Shown: positions 24,762 to 37,589 of the stretch, in pieces
Layout: each line of letters starts with the position of its first letter
How positions within the stretch are numbered: position 1 is the stretch's first letter
Source: Circinella minor
Taxonomy: Eukaryota; Mucoromycota; Mucoromycetes; Mucorales; Lichtheimiaceae
Length of the DNA: 64,000 nucleotides
Assembly: GCA_016758965.1 (NCBI GenBank)
Contig: JAEPRB010000013.1
Location: 1-64,000 of the forward strand
Reading direction: 5' to 3'
Position numbers and translations under genes: made by a program
Notes under the pieces: model-generated
Told to the model about the DNA's origin: nothing
What the model saw: only the letters and a program-made list of their open reading frames with translations
Database searches by the model: none

Positions 24762-25354
24762 TTTATTAATTAATAATAATATAACAATAGTAATAATAAT
24801 GAATGACAACAAAAGATATATATATATATATATATATGTATGTTTTATATATTAATTCTATATATGCATGTATAAATGGGTATATAGTTACTACAGTATG
24901 TTCATATTTGGTTTGAGGAGACTAAGAGAAAAAAAATGGGGGGGGGAGGGTTAACATCTTGACGGTCAGTAACAACAACGTTTAATACCCTTATTAATGT
25001 ATTCATGAATGAAAATAATAAGAACAACTGTCATAAAAGGAGACGGGGTAGGGGAATTGGATTTAAGTACTATAAAGATTTATAAACTAAATTTGAAAGA
25101 AGAAAAGAAAGTGTATATAGAAACGGCCGCGTTTAGCATTAACGTGTGGTGTCGGTGTTTGCATTATCGTGAACTTACGTTAGTGCCATCTTATGAGTAA
25201 TTTTTTCAACTAAAACCAGTTAGAAGATTCAATCGCTCAGGCTGTTTTTGTGACGGTAAGGGTTTATTGTACGTATACGCTGATTGTCTGCGAATTCAAT
25301 CGATTAATGGTTTCTATTATATAGTATGATGAAGGTGTTGATGATAAGGATGAA

Positions 25355-26558
25355 ATGTCGAACGATGATGACGTCTCTTTTGTTGGAACCCACGGGTCAA
25401 CTTTGAACTTTTCAGCAACAGTACAACGAGAAAGTAATCCATACTTTCCATATAGAAACAAGCTCAATTTTCTTTTTTTTTTTTTTTCGAAGCATTCTTT
25501 GATGCATCTCATGTCATTTTTGGTTTTGAACCAAACGTACATTCGAGTTGATAGCCAATGTCATTAAATTAAATTTGTCAAGATCTCAAAGTGTCTTCTA
25601 AGTATGAGTCGATGTCTGGCATACGGATACTTTGGAACCACAACTACTAAAAATATCTACTACTGAAGAAGTAGTTTTAAAAATAACTGAAAAAATAAAC
25701 CATCATATACAAACGAGTGATAAGAGTATGTCAAATATACCATCAGATATACCGACTCTCTTAAATTAGCCCAACCTAAAGATGATTCCTCGAATAAGTG
25801 GTCTTCTTGATTACTCCTCTGATTAGCGAATGTCTTTTGGCACAGGGCGAGAAATGGAACAGAGGGTCCACAAAAATGACAGTACGTACGTAAAAAAAAA
25901 AAAAAAGAAGCTTTAAGCAATTCTTTTTGGCTAAACCTTTGTTTTAACTAAACCTTCATATTTTTAAATAAACTTTTAATTTTAAAATTTCAACCTTTAT
26001 TTATTATTTGAAATATGCCTTACAAATATCATCCTGGATCTGATGCTATGTCAAAGATACACAAATTGTGAACTCCATTATAACTCTACTGTTGTTAATA
26101 AGTGGTTACATATAAATAATCTACATTCCCTCCCCTCTATCGACTCATAGTAAAGTTATACAGGTGATCATGTTCATAATAAATATACTACTACGTATTG
26201 ATGGTCGTGGAGATTCTTTGTACGTCCCCTCAATGATTCAAATCACAGACCTCCCAGTAATCGTTATGGAAATTCAAAACACGGTTGACATTAGCTTTAT
26301 TCGAAGAATTATGAATGATTGCTGGAAAGCACAAGCCAAATCCTATGTGAGGCCGATCGCCAACATTTTTTTGTGAGAAAACGATACGTACGGTCTGAAA
26401 TAGTTGCCAAATTTGAAAATACTGACAAGAGAAGAAGCCTTTATGGAAGACAATCACCATGTGAATTTTCGGCTCAGGATTATTTCGTGATGACTGCAAG
26501 CAACTACTATGTTGTTCCAACCCCACCCATCCACACGAATATGAAGAATTCTATATAG
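25355..26558 (+). pseudogene. Decayed gene, multi-frame; possible PD-(D/E)XK-like repeated family
   Basis: Fragments of one apparent protein lie in order but in different frames with stops between. 25355-25460 reads MSNDDDVSFVGTHGSTLNFS and on to NPYFPYRNK. About 25487-25553 reads FEAFFDASHVIFGFEPNVHS in another frame. About 25630-25765 reads LLKISTTEEVVLKITEKINH up to IPSDIPTLLN. 26164-26373 reads RIDGRGDSLYVPSMIQITDL then PVIVMEIQNTVDISF. 26370-26558 continues the sense in a shifted frame across a poly-T slip (RSEIVAKFENTDKRRSLYGR). The VIVMEIQ strand resembles the ExK/ExQ strand of PD-(D/E)XK nuclease folds, and the text resembles a repeated gene family I associate with Mucorales genomes, but neither point can be proven here. 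It looks like a dead copy of a dispersed element or family. Confidence 0.45.
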
Positions 26559-26642
26559 ATGTCCAGAAATAACGTCGAACACATACATTTACACTTGCAT
26601 TTGAGGTTCCAAATCTATGACTTGAGCCCAATATATACGTAG

Positions 26643-26666
26643 CGTTTGAAATTTAAATTTCAAACG
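26643..26666. repeat. Perfect 24-bp palindrome
   Basis: Twelve bases starting CGTTTGAAATTT are followed immediately by their exact reverse complement with no loop. It stands alone just downstream of the decayed gene. Confidence 0.9.
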
Positions 26667-27092
26667 TGATCATGGGTTGCTGGAGAGCATGAACACGAAA
26701 TTGAAAGGACAGCTTTGAAACTACTTGTATGCGCGGATTTTAGGAACTTGGATTTTGCTGACAAACGTTGTTGTTGAATAAGGTCATTGGTTTGCTGATA
26801 TGGTTTACCTTATAGAGTACGTTCACTAACGCAGCAAGAGCGATGTTTGATATCTCTCTCTCTCTCTTTCGGATACAGAGATGATCCTACAATTTAAAAT
26901 GGTATATAACATTGCAAAAGATACATGAAAGCAAAACCTAGAGGACGAAAAGGCAACGTTAGAAGTTCTTACGAAGTCTTGTAAACAAAATCAAAAACAA
27001 TATCGATGTGTCAAACGATGAGGGGTTGTAAAAGCGGTAGAAGAAAACAACCCAGAGGGGTGATATTGCCTGTCTAGTAATTTCAGGGCCCT

Positions 27093-27169
27093 CGGGCCCT
27101 GGCGTAATGGAGAGTACACCGGACAAGAAGAAAAAACCAATGTCCATAGGTCATCAGTTCAAGTCACTT
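27093..27169 (+). other. tRNA-like relic (possible SINE remnant)
   Basis: An A-box-like TGGCGTAATGG (27100-27110) is followed about 46 bases later by GTTCAAGTC (27157-27165), a near match to the B box GTTCGANTC. Spacing fits a tRNA, but the T stem (ATCAG against CACTT) and acceptor stem do not pair, so this is not a functional tRNA. A decayed tRNA or a tRNA-derived short element is the best reading. Confidence 0.3.
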
Positions 27170-28790
27170 CCAATGTCCTAGGAAATATACCATTCTTTCA
27201 AGTCCTTTTAAATAGTCATATTATATAGTCATTATAATTATATCGATTTGTAAATAATCGTTGTCTGTAAATCTGTCAATTGATGTCTACTCCACCACAG
27301 TTAGATGATGAATTTTTCAGTGGGAATCCATAAAATTCACTTCACTCGGCATAAAATTCCTAGGAAAAAAATGTTTAGTACATCCTGCTGTAGTGATTCA
27401 ATTTCGCGTAATTACGTAACTATTGCTCATTGTTTTTACATTCGCTGCATGGGACCTTCACGTGGATAATAACGTATGGTAATAATAAAGTGGCAGTTCT
27501 GACATTTTGTCGATGGGTTCATCATTTTGACCTTCTTTTATCAAGACTCAGGTTTAGATGTATAGCAATCGAATCGTTAGGATATTGTTGCACACGTGTT
27601 CAGTTTTGAGCCAGCAGATTTTGGCAGCGCTTTCCAATATTTTGATATTTTGAAGTGTGTTGACAGATACGTATTAACTAATTTCATCAATGGCTAACTT
27701 TTTTTCTTTCCTTTATGCAGCACAAATTTTTCTATTACGTAACTAAGTACGTAAATTAAATGGACCTGTTGGATCAATATGATGTTCTACTAAAACAAGT
27801 AAAAAAGCGGAATGTTAAATCAAAGTATATTTCAATGCTACCCTATTAATGGTAAGGGTAAATGGTTTGTAGATGACTTGTAGAGATATTCATTATAAAG
27901 TGTTTTTTGCTGGTCCAATATTTAAATTTTTGTAATTTCTTCTTTATCGAAATTTTCAGAACTACTTGTTATTTCTCTTTGTAGGTTATTGATACACAAC
28001 GGACATGATAGATTTTATGATAATACTTGAACGATTCATTGCGACTAATAAGAAACATTTACGACATTTTAAATTTCGGCTAGCTGTGATTGATTCTAGT
28101 GAGGGTACGTATATATAAAATGCCTGCTCGTTTTTATATCAATCCTTTCACATGACCTTGTAGTGTATAAGTTCCTTACCATGCGTCTCCTTTATGGAAA
28201 ATTATTATGTACGTATAGTAGGCATAATAGTACTTTGTGATTTAGTATAGTAAGAGTTAGATAAGTATGAAATGTTTTAAAAGGATTCAACTCACTTATC
28301 TAACATGAGAATCTTTAAATATTTTATCTTGGACATGATATTACTTGGTAGTTTGTTTTTTAAAAAAGCAAGCATTTCAATACTATAAATTATTTATACC
28401 TCTCCCTCTCCCTCTCCCTTCCCCCTCTCCCTCCCCGCCACTTCCTTCTTAATTAATAACAATAAAACCAAAGGACTTAAAAGATCCACTTTTTTTTTTT
28501 TTTCTTTTTTAGAGAAAAATAAAATCCCCTTTCCTATGTATCTATTTCCCCAAAAAAAGAACTTTTCAAAGTGTGAGCGCGATTATATGCATAAATAATT
28601 CAGAATGGTCATGTGAAATAAGGGGGTGTAAGTTGTTGATAAAAAAAAAAAAGATAGATAATAGATTGATTCCACAAATAGCAAGTTGTTTTTTCTTTTG
28701 CCTTTTCTCCTTTTTTTTTTTTTTCTTTTTCTTTCTTAATTCATCTTCAACATTAATTATATTGAGTTATTTGAATAGATTACAACAACA

Positions 28791-29576
28791 ATGACTATAA
28801 CAACCGTACAATTACCGAATCCTAAACCTGTAAAAAATGATTCATTCCATTCAACTAACATTCAAAAGAATCGATTTTTACGTCCTATGCAAAGTCAACC
28901 CAACTTACGATATGCTACTACAACAACACCTAGTATACAACTTACTGCAACACATGCAATGTATACCAATAATAATAATAATAATTCTTCAATGACTACT
29001 ATCTCCAAGAAGCAACAACAACCAAGTCGAACACAACATAAACTTTTACTTCAACGACAATCTTTTTTAGCAGATGATAAAGATTATTTAGAACATCCAA
29101 CTAATATGAAAAGGTTAACAAAAGAATTAGATCGTGTTAATCGTGAATATCAATCCATACGTCATTTTGAACATCCATTAGCAGAATCATTTCGTAGAGT
29201 GATTTTAGCAAACAAATATAATAATAATAATAATAATAGTAATAATTCAACACCTTTATCTTTTTATTCATCTAATGAATCATCATCATCTTCTTGTTCT
29301 TCTTTTACATCTATATCTTCAACGCATTATTCTTCATCACCAACAAGTACAGATTCATTATTATTATTAGATGATTATCATAATAATACAAGATTATTAC
29401 AAAGACGAGCATCAGCACAAGAATTATTAATGTTAGCTGCAAAACAATCATCCTCTCCACCACCACCTAGTTTATTAAGTCGTTTATTTGGTTATCAACA
29501 ACACTATCATTATTATCAAACAACGCCACCCCCAACAATAAAACAACAACAACGCCACTCTCATATTATTGTATGA
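28791..29576 (+). CDS. Low-complexity protein of unknown function
   Basis: Single-exon frame of 261 residues, no family recognised. The outer parts are Asn, Ser, Gln and Pro runs. The best-looking part is central (about residues 86-145): LLLQRQSFLADDKDYLEHPT, then MKRLTKELDRVNREYQSIRH, a short charged helix, and FEHPLAESFRRVILANKY. A second short helix, RRASAQELLMLAAKQ, lies near residue 206, followed by SLLSRLFGYQQ. The pyrimidine-rich leader and uninterrupted frame support expression. A lineage-specific regulatory or scaffold protein is possible, but nothing in the sequence assigns a role. Confidence 0.6.
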   Translation: MTITTVQLPNPKPVKNDSFHSTNIQKNRFLRPMQSQPNLRYATTTTPSIQLTATHAMYTNNNNNNSSMTTISKKQQQPSRTQHKLLLQRQSFLADDKDYLEHPTNMKRLTKELDRVNREYQSIRHFEHPLAESFRRVILANKYNNNNNNSNNSTPLSFYSSNESSSSSCSSFTSISSTHYSSSPTSTDSLLLLDDYHNNTRLLQRRASAQELLMLAAKQSSSPPPPSLLSRLFGYQQHYHYYQTTPPPTIKQQQRHSHIIV

Positions 29577-30416
29577 AATGTTCCTTTTTTTTTATTTATT
29601 CCATTTTGTTATAATGAAGTATGTATGTATGTATATATATATATATGTGTGTGTGTATCATGTGTATTGTGTACAAAAATAATATTTTATGATAATAGAT
29701 GGAACATGCAAAAAAAAAAAAAAAAGGAGAGAGAGTGAGAGATACGTAGATTATAGGGGGGAAAGATTTCATTTTTGTACACATATACATTTAAACACAT
29801 TTATACAACATATTCCATACATTCATTCATTTATATACATATTTATTTCTTTTGGATACCCTTTTCTTTTATTATTAACACACTTTTTATTAGTACGTAT
29901 ATATCATTATTCTTATATTCATTTATTATATTATATTTCTATTACGTATTCTCTTATTAAATAATAATAATAATAACTATATTATATTATTCTTATTGTT
30001 TTAAATTAATGTTGATCATGTTGATCGTACTACATAGACTTAATTAAAATTTGCCAAGTAGTTTATCTTGGTACAAACGTGATCAACTATAAGTTGTTTA
30101 AAGTTGTTTATGGAAAAATCAATATAATACACATGGTAATATCCATTTATATATATCATCTTATAATAAAAGAAAAAAGAAGAGTATTTGTTTGGTTGTT
30201 TATATATAAATATAAAGAATAATAATAAAATGTAGTTTTTTTTTTCTTTTGTTATCGTGTGAATCAAAATATGTATAGGAACGAGAGTATATAATGTTAT
30301 GTGTGTGTGTGTGTTTATGGAGGAGCTTAAAGTACTACACACAAATGTATAATGCTTGAAGAAAAGAAGAGGAGAGAGAGAGTCTGTGTGTTGTAAATAA
30401 TAATAATGAGAATTGA

Positions 30417-30455
<39 letters not shown>

Positions 30456-30822
30456 AAGGAGAAAAGGGAAAAAGGAGAATAAGCGAGTTCCTTTTTCTGA
30501 GATGGTAGGAATATTTGTTTTATAGAAAAAAAAAAAGGGAATGAATGAATGAATAATTATGATAATAAAATAAAAAGGAATAATAAAACTAATACAAAAA
30601 GAAGAGGAAAAATAAAAAGAAGAAACGAGGTGGTTATAATAAAAGTTTATATTTTTTTTTTAGTTCCCCTTTTTGTGATCGTGAAGTTGTGTATGTTAAT
30701 TATGTGAATGTTGACAAGGGGATAAAAAGAAAGAAATAAAAAAAAAAGGGGGGGAGGGAGGGAAGGGGAATGCTTTGTAATTGAAATATGAAGAGAAAAA
30801 AAAAACAAATAAGAATAATTTA
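29577..30822. other. Convergent intergenic region, orphan / G beta
   Basis: About 1.25 kb of 3'-flanking DNA between converging genes. It contains TG and TA runs (29625-29657), a purine AG microsatellite (30420-30451) and A-rich stretches. No RNA gene was recognised. Confidence 0.5.
30420..30451. repeat. AG microsatellite
   Basis: About sixteen AG units within a longer purine-only stretch downstream of the G beta stop. Confidence 0.8.
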
Positions 30823-32106
30823 TTAGGCCCAGACACGAAGTGTAGAATCCCAACTACCTGTACACAAGGCCATACCATCACCTGCGACACCTAAACATGA
30901 TACTCTATTTTCATGTGCTTGAAGAATACCAACACGTTCACCTTTCAAAGTATCCCATACATTACAATTATAATCATCATATCCTCCAAATAACAATCGT
31001 CCTGATACTGAAAAATCAATAGATGTAATACCACATAAAATGGATTCATGTGAAAAGCTAGCTAATTCACAATCAGCTCTCATATCAAATAATCGACAAC
31101 TAGCATCATCTGAACCTGTTGCAAATGCATCACCATTAGGAAAGAATTGAACAGCATTTACATCAGATTCATGTCCAACAAATGTTTGAACACAACGTTT
31201 GGATCGAATATCCCATACTTTTGCTGTTGAATCACATCCACCACTAACAAATACATTAGGATTAGGTCCTAATGAAAGACTATATTATAGATAGATTATA
31301 GTTAGTTCATATTTTAAATATATATATATTCTTCTTTAAAAAGAAAAAATTACCTCATAACATCATTTGAATGATCTGTAAACTCTTCAATTTTAACACC
31401 TGCATCAATGTCCCACAACATACAACTTTTATCTCCCGAAGATGTCAAAATTTGACGGTCATTAATGAATCGACAACTACTTAAATAGCCTGTATGTGCT
31501 GATAATTCACGAACAGGTCGAGCTGGACCTTCTCGTGATCGTAAACTGTAAATCGAACAAATATTATCCAAACCACCACAAGCAACCAAGTTTCCAGAAG
31601 GTGAATAAGCACATGTCATAACCCAAGAAGAACGTAATGGAATGGCATGTACTTTATTGGAAGAATAAGCGTCCCATACAATTAATTTACCATCTTGTGA
31701 AGCAGATACAACATGTCGTTTATCTGTAGACCAATGCATCGAATAAATTTTAGCAAGATGTCCTCTAAGAGTCCGACGTGCTTTCATAACAATACGCGGC
31801 AATGGTTCAACTTCCCTGGCCATCTCTTGTACTATAATAAAATAAAATTAGGCGAATAAAAAAAAAAAAAAAAAGGTAAATATAAATTCATTTATTTTAT
31901 ATATATTTATCCATTGAACATTTGAATTGTCTTGATAAAAAAAAAAAAGGTTTGTGTTATAGTCGATAAATAAATAAATAAAAATAAAAGAATGACGAAC
32001 ATGTTGAATCAGCAAGAGCTTCTTTTCGTTGTTTAATTCTGTCTTTAAGTGCTTCAGCTTCACGTCTCGCGGCGGCAATACGTTCGGGAATCTCGCTATC
32101 GTTCAT
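30823..32106 (-). CDS. Heterotrimeric G-protein beta subunit
   Basis: WD40 propeller that pairs with G gamma and couples receptors to downstream signalling (mating, cAMP and MAPK pathways in fungi). Three exons: 32106 to about 32000, about 31838-31353 and about 31279-30823. The N-terminal helix reads [20 protein letters not shown] then [20 protein letters not shown], the coiled coil that holds G gamma. Seven WD repeats follow, for example [63 protein letters not shown] and [13 protein letters not shown], ending [13 protein letters not shown], the standard G beta C-terminus. At about 345 residues it has the normal length and no visible defects. Fungi of this group usually carry several G beta paralogues, so no specific symbol is given. 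Confidence 0.95.
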
Positions 32107-32509
32107 TTTTTTTTTTTTTTATTTTATTTGTAAAATTGTTGAAAAAGAGTTAAAAAAAAAAGGGGCGGGGGAGGAAGAAAATGTTAAAGATGGAAAAAAG
32201 AAAAAAAAAAAAAAAGAAAATATATAAAATATGTATAAAATATAAAAAAAAAAAAAAAAATTAGCAGTAAAAAATTAAGGGGGGAGAGAGAGGGAGAGTA
32301 TAAGTATAATATTACACCTGAGAAATAACTTTTTTTTTTTTTTTTCGGGGAGGAACTGTAGTAAAAAAAAATTGTTATGTTGATTTCCCTTAGAACACCC
32401 GAGCCCCTCTTTGGTGAAATTATTTTTTTAATTCACGTGGGAACAAGAAATAATAAAAAAAATGTATCTTCTTTTTTCGTTATTATATTTTATTATTATT
32501 ATTATTACT

Positions 32510-32544
<35 letters not shown>

Positions 32545-33459
32545 TAAAGAAGGTGAGAGAATAAGTAGTAAAAGGTATTATGATTGAGTAATATAATAAG
32601 GTTACATAAAAAACAATCTTTGTGTTTCCCTCATAATAATCTATCTTTCTCCTTCTTATGGTTCTCCTACAACCTCTCTCTCTCTCTCTCTCTCTCTCCC
32701 CCTCTTTTTTTTTGTTCTTCTTCTTCTTCTTATATATATATAATAATGATATTATTTTAACCTGTCATTCTTTTTTTTTAGACTTTATTTCTCCTTGATT
32801 ATATATTACTTATAAGTATAATCAGCCCAATGTTTTATTTTGTTATCGTGAGTATACATTTATTTAATGAGATCAATGCTATTTACTATTTATGGATCCG
32901 CTATGAGATATATAGGAACTATGAGTTTTATTATTTTATATATAAAGGGCTATTATTAGTTTTAAAGAATATATAATCGTTTGGGCGTATTTTTTCATCT
33001 TAAGAATTAAGCAATTTTTTGATTTATAAAAGAACAATTCGCATAAAAACGCGTTCCCCCCCCCTCTCTTCCCAGTCTGAAACATGATATTGTTTTCAAA
33101 AAAATTCTTACTAATAAAACTTTTTATTTCCTACTTATTTTTATATTTCATTTTTGATAAATTACTTTTTTTGATCGGATAATAAGTTTTAACTATGAAC
33201 ATTAAATACAAAAAAAAAAGGAGTTATTATTTAAGCGAAGTGTAACCTTGATGTTCGTGTAACCTTTAATTTGTGAAAAATTTAAAAAAACGCCACATAA
33301 AAAGTCAACTCATATTATTTCTTATATCATTAACACTATCTTAAAAAAAAAATAATTATAATTAAAATAAATATCCTATTACGAATCATTAAAAAAAAGT
33401 GTTTCTTCAAGTGTGTAACATCAAAAAAAGTGATACAATAGAACATCATTTTTAATAAT
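32107..33459. other. Intergenic region between G beta and the SPO71-like gene
   Basis: About 1.35 kb: the G beta promoter side with purine tracts (GA run 32514-32541), CT run 32672-32698 and AT-rich DNA. No exon or RNA gene was seen. Confidence 0.5.
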
Positions 33460-36400
33460 TTAAACTAAAGAACCATTATTACGAAGTAATCTTTCAATAA
33501 CTATATTAAAAGCCCAAATCCATGATTGTTTTTCATGTCGATTTTTTGCTAAAAATTGCCAAGTTTCTCCTTCTTCTTGAAAAAAATGATGTTGATGTTT
33601 ATAAACTTGAAATCGTTGTCTTTTAGGACTAAAAATACGTCTTGTTTGTGGTTTCCATATTGAAAATAAACTATCATCATTATGATCAGGTGCTGCAATA
33701 CCATCAGGAAAAATTCTTGTAGGTCTTCGAGGTGAAGGAGAAGAATAGACATAACATCCTGTTATATCTACCATATCTTTACGTTCATGAACATCAGCAT
33801 GAATAGCATCTCGAATAGGTTGACAAAGAGAAGGTCCACGATCATATATATTATAATAAATTAACCATCCATTAGCTGTCAAAATAAATATCTTTTGTGA
33901 AAATGTTCCACGTGATCTTGGTTGAAAATACATGACACCTGATTTCTATTTTTTTTTTTTAAAAAAAAAAAAAAAAGTATACGTATTACATTATTCAATC
34001 TTTAAATCATAATAAAATGATTATAATACATACCACAATATCACGACATTGTTCAAAACAGCAAATACTCCAAATACGTGTATCTACATTAGGTGTTTTA
34101 TTGAAATCATATCCTTTTTCTTGATGTGTTAATGTATATCGAAATTCTTCAGTAAACATATCACCATAATGATGTTTTGCAATAATCTTTTGTTGAGCTT
34201 CTTTACGTACACGCCAATAAAATGATAAATTAGTTAAATGTTGTACCCATGCATCACATGCTTCACTTGAATCAGCCTAAATATTATTATTATTTTTTAA
34301 AAAAAAATCCATTTTCTATCAATATGTAAACGAATCTATTGCCATAGCAATCAAACTGTTTTTTTTTTTTGTTTCGGTCCAATTACCCTTAATCTTATGA
34401 CAAGACCATTCTGCATAATGATTTCAAGAACAGGTGTACTTTTTCGTTGTTGTTCCAACTGCTGTTGTTGAACTCGAAGCATTGTTTCTGGTAATGAACT
34501 GGTTCTATGAGACACTGTATCCAAAATTTCAGGGTCAGGTGAATGATTGTTACTGTTGCTAATACGACAGTGATGACTAGAATCTTCATCACCTTCTCCA
34601 CAAAATGATCGTTGAACATATGATATTTCTGTCAAATCAATGACACGTGATGCTTCCGTTATTAATTGCATTCTTCTTTCAAGTTCATGTGATGCCAAAT
34701 TATTATCTCCTTCTTCAGTAAATGGTGATATTGTTGCAGTATACATATCATCTGTTAATGCTTGTTCATAACAATGTTCATTAGGTGGTTTCAAATTTTG
34801 AATACTTGATATACAAAAGAGGAATTGATCAAAAGATGCAAAATAATAGCGTCGACGAGATAAACTACCAGGTGGAATATGTTTTCCAGAAAATGTTGTT
34901 AAACGATATAAAAAACCTTCTACAGGTTGTGGTTCCTAAATATTATAATTTAATGGAGTGCCGTCTATGTATAGATATATATATTTTTTTAATGTATTAC
35001 CTTCATGGATTTTTGATCTGAGAAAACAACGTGATTTGGTGTATGTTCAATTGGACGAAGTTCTAAGCGATGGGTCTAATATATATATATATATAGACAA
35101 AAAGATTTACTGAACAGTATAATATATGATCCCAACTAATTCATGTTATATATATTACATACCTGTTCAATATGCTGTGGTGATATCACCGTATTAATTG
35201 CTCTTGATTTATCCAACAAACTATTTTTCCAATAGACCCATTCTGTTCGATTGTTACGGGTCCAACACATGGCAAGATCTTCTTCTTTGAACTTTTTTAT
35301 CATTATATCCATGTTACTACTATTCGTATGAGTAATACTATTATCACCTGAGAGAGTAACATTCTCCTTTTTATCCAAAATCCCCAAAACGGCATGTTTG
35401 ACACTATCTAATGTAATATCATAACGTAAATCATTCTTATTATTATTACTAGTTGTATCAAGAATTTTCACCAAGGGTAATCGAACTTGTAACTCCATCA
35501 TGGGTATATTGACTTCACACCAAGGTGAACAAACGGGTTTACATTGATCGGGTAATACTTTATATAAAGCAAGATACCATTCTTGAGATAATGTCATGGA
35601 TCGTGCACGAAATGTCAATGTAATATAAGCATTACCGGATTGTTTATAAGGATATTGAATACAAAAAGTATAATCCAATGGGGAATGAAGATAAAGTCGT
35701 AAATTTTTGGTATATTGACGAAAAGTATTAAAATGATGAGGGTTTAAACCATTATGATGTTCACGTAATGTCACTTGATGTTCTAATCGTCGACAAGGCC
35801 ATATAAGTGGCTAATAAAACAAAATTCATTAGTTAAAATGAAATCTATATTATCTATGAAGCAAATGAAAAATGTTTCCTATTTTTTTTACCGGTGAAGA
35901 ATAAAGTGAAAGTGTTTTTGATGTTAATTCAACTTGAAGTTGTCTCCATTCTTCTTTTTGATTTTTGCCTTCTTTGGATGCATTATATTGTGTAGGTTGA
36001 TTATTCATACCATGTAATCCAAATGATTTTTTACATAATAAAGTATCTTTTTTTAATACCCTATTTTGATCTTCTTCATTATCTTCATCATTTCCTAAAT
36101 AACGTTGTTCACTGGCAACAAAAGAAGCTCGTGCTGCAGGTGGTTTAAAAATAACACCTGAACTTTTCCAAGATAAGGGTGCTTGTATATCATTATGTGG
36201 TGGTGTTAATTGCTCTTCTTGTTCATTCTTGTTCTCTTTTTGTTGTTGAGTGGATGATGATGATGAAGGTTTACTACTATTGTCAAAAGTTGGATCATTT
36301 TGAATAGATTGCTGTTCAATAAATCTATTTAATAATCTTTTATCATTGGGTCGAATTGTTCGAATGGATGCGGAGGATGAAGCTGGATCACTATCAATTA

Positions 36401-37013
36401 ATTGTGGTAAAGGCTGACCAAGAATCTTGTAATCGATTTCATTATTGTCCGTAGTACCATAATTTGGATTTGTTTTTGCTGTTGTAAAACTACCTGTATT
36501 TCGAGAAAAAGTGGAAGTATGTGATGAAATTGATTGAGTAGGATGAAACTTATCAGTATTCGATTCTTCTTCGCCTTCCATTTCTTGGCATTCGTCTTCT
36601 TTGACCGCCTGGATACTATTAATATTTCTATGATTATTATTATTATTATCCTCCGGTTCAATTTGAACATGACTTTCTACTCCATTACTAAAATAACAAT
36701 AATGATAAATAAAATAGCATTTATACATTGAATAAGTTTTTTGTTTTGTTTTGTTTTGTTTTGTTACGTATAATAGTGTGAGTCAGTTAACATATATATG
36801 TAAAAAAAAAAAAAAAAGTGACGACAATAAATAATAATAATAAAAGAGGCCTTACGCGTTTGAATGGGAGAGACTAGGGTGAGAATGAGAAAAAGAATCA
36901 TTTATTGCTAAAAATAAATTAAATGAAGTCTTGTCATGCCAAGGATTAATAACAATTCGAGTTGAACAAAGTTCTCGATGAGCACAAGGTCGTTTCTTTT
37001 TTATTCCATTCAT
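33460..37013 (-). CDS. PH-domain protein of the Spo71 type
   Basis: Large protein, about 1,000 residues in about eight exons from the ATG at 37013 to the TAA at 33460-33462. The N-terminus (MNGIKKKRPCAHRELCSTRI then NPWHDKTSF) is followed by a long Ser/Asn/Glu-rich segment (about 36695-35890). The middle part is structured (PSPLIWPCRRLEHQVTLREH; CIQYPYKQSGNAYITLTFRA). The conserved core EEDLAMCWTRNNRTEWVYWK leads into a PH-like domain (EPQPVEGFLYRLTTFSGKHI, SRRRYYFASFDQFLFCIS). A second PH-like unit ends the protein (SQKIFILTANGWLIYY ... WQFLAKNRHEKQSWIWAFNI). This order resembles yeast Spo71 and its filamentous-fungal relatives, which bind the prospore membrane with Vps13. Assignment to that family is by recall of domain style, so it is moderate; a sporulation role is inferred only. 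Confidence 0.65.
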
Positions 37014-37298
37014 TTGAAACTTGAAGGAAAAAAGAAACAGTGGATATACCGGGAAATCAACTTCTTTTTTAGGGTGCGGTTTACTGCCCTCCTCCGCTGC
37101 ATAATTATAAAACCTCAGATTTCTTTATAATTGGGACGGCGACGCATACACACAACATACATACACACACACACACATACACTACTTTCCTCTTTATAAT
37201 TTATAGAGTATCTGTCAATTTTTGAATACTCTTTCTTTTTTTTTTTTTAATTTTTTTCTTTTTTTGACAAGTCGACGAGAGCATAAGGATTACCACCA

Positions 37299-37329
<31 letters not shown>

Positions 37330-37589
37330 CCAAATTTTACAGATTGTGTGTGTGTATGTGTGTGTGTGAGAGAGTGAGAGAGAGAGAGAGTATAAGAAAA
37401 GAGAGAAAGAGAAAATGAGAGGCGGAGAACAAAGAGGTAAATAGATAGGTAAAATAGAAAAGATAGAAAGACATCATGCACATCATATACACAGCAGAGA
37501 ATAGAGAGAGAGAGAGAGAATAAAGACACGCGCAGAGAGAAAGAGAGAAAACAGAGATCAGCTGAAATGTTATGATAGATATATATATT
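37014..37589. other. Intergenic region between the SR gene and SPO71-like gene
   Basis: About 575 bp. It contains CA, TA and AG runs (37154-37180, 37305-37330, 37368-37390 and 37504-37520). It includes the promoter of the SPO71-like gene and the 3' flank of the SR gene. No exon was recognised. Confidence 0.5.

Larger units (their letters stand above)
24762..28790. other. Gene-poor region with decayed coding relics
   Basis: About 4 kb without an intact gene. Base composition from about 25000 to 28200 is visibly less AT-biased than the neighbouring spacers, and many fragments translate sensibly in shifting frames. It holds the pseudogene at 25355-26558, a perfect palindrome at 26643-26666, a tRNA-like relic at about 27093-27169 and short fragments near 27773 and 28005 that I could not identify. 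A C-rich CTCCCT repeat lies at 28401-28438, ahead of the next gene. Confidence 0.55.

Noticed and set aside
30420..30451. Possible CRISPR-like repeat
   Set aside because: Simple AG microsatellite without spacers.
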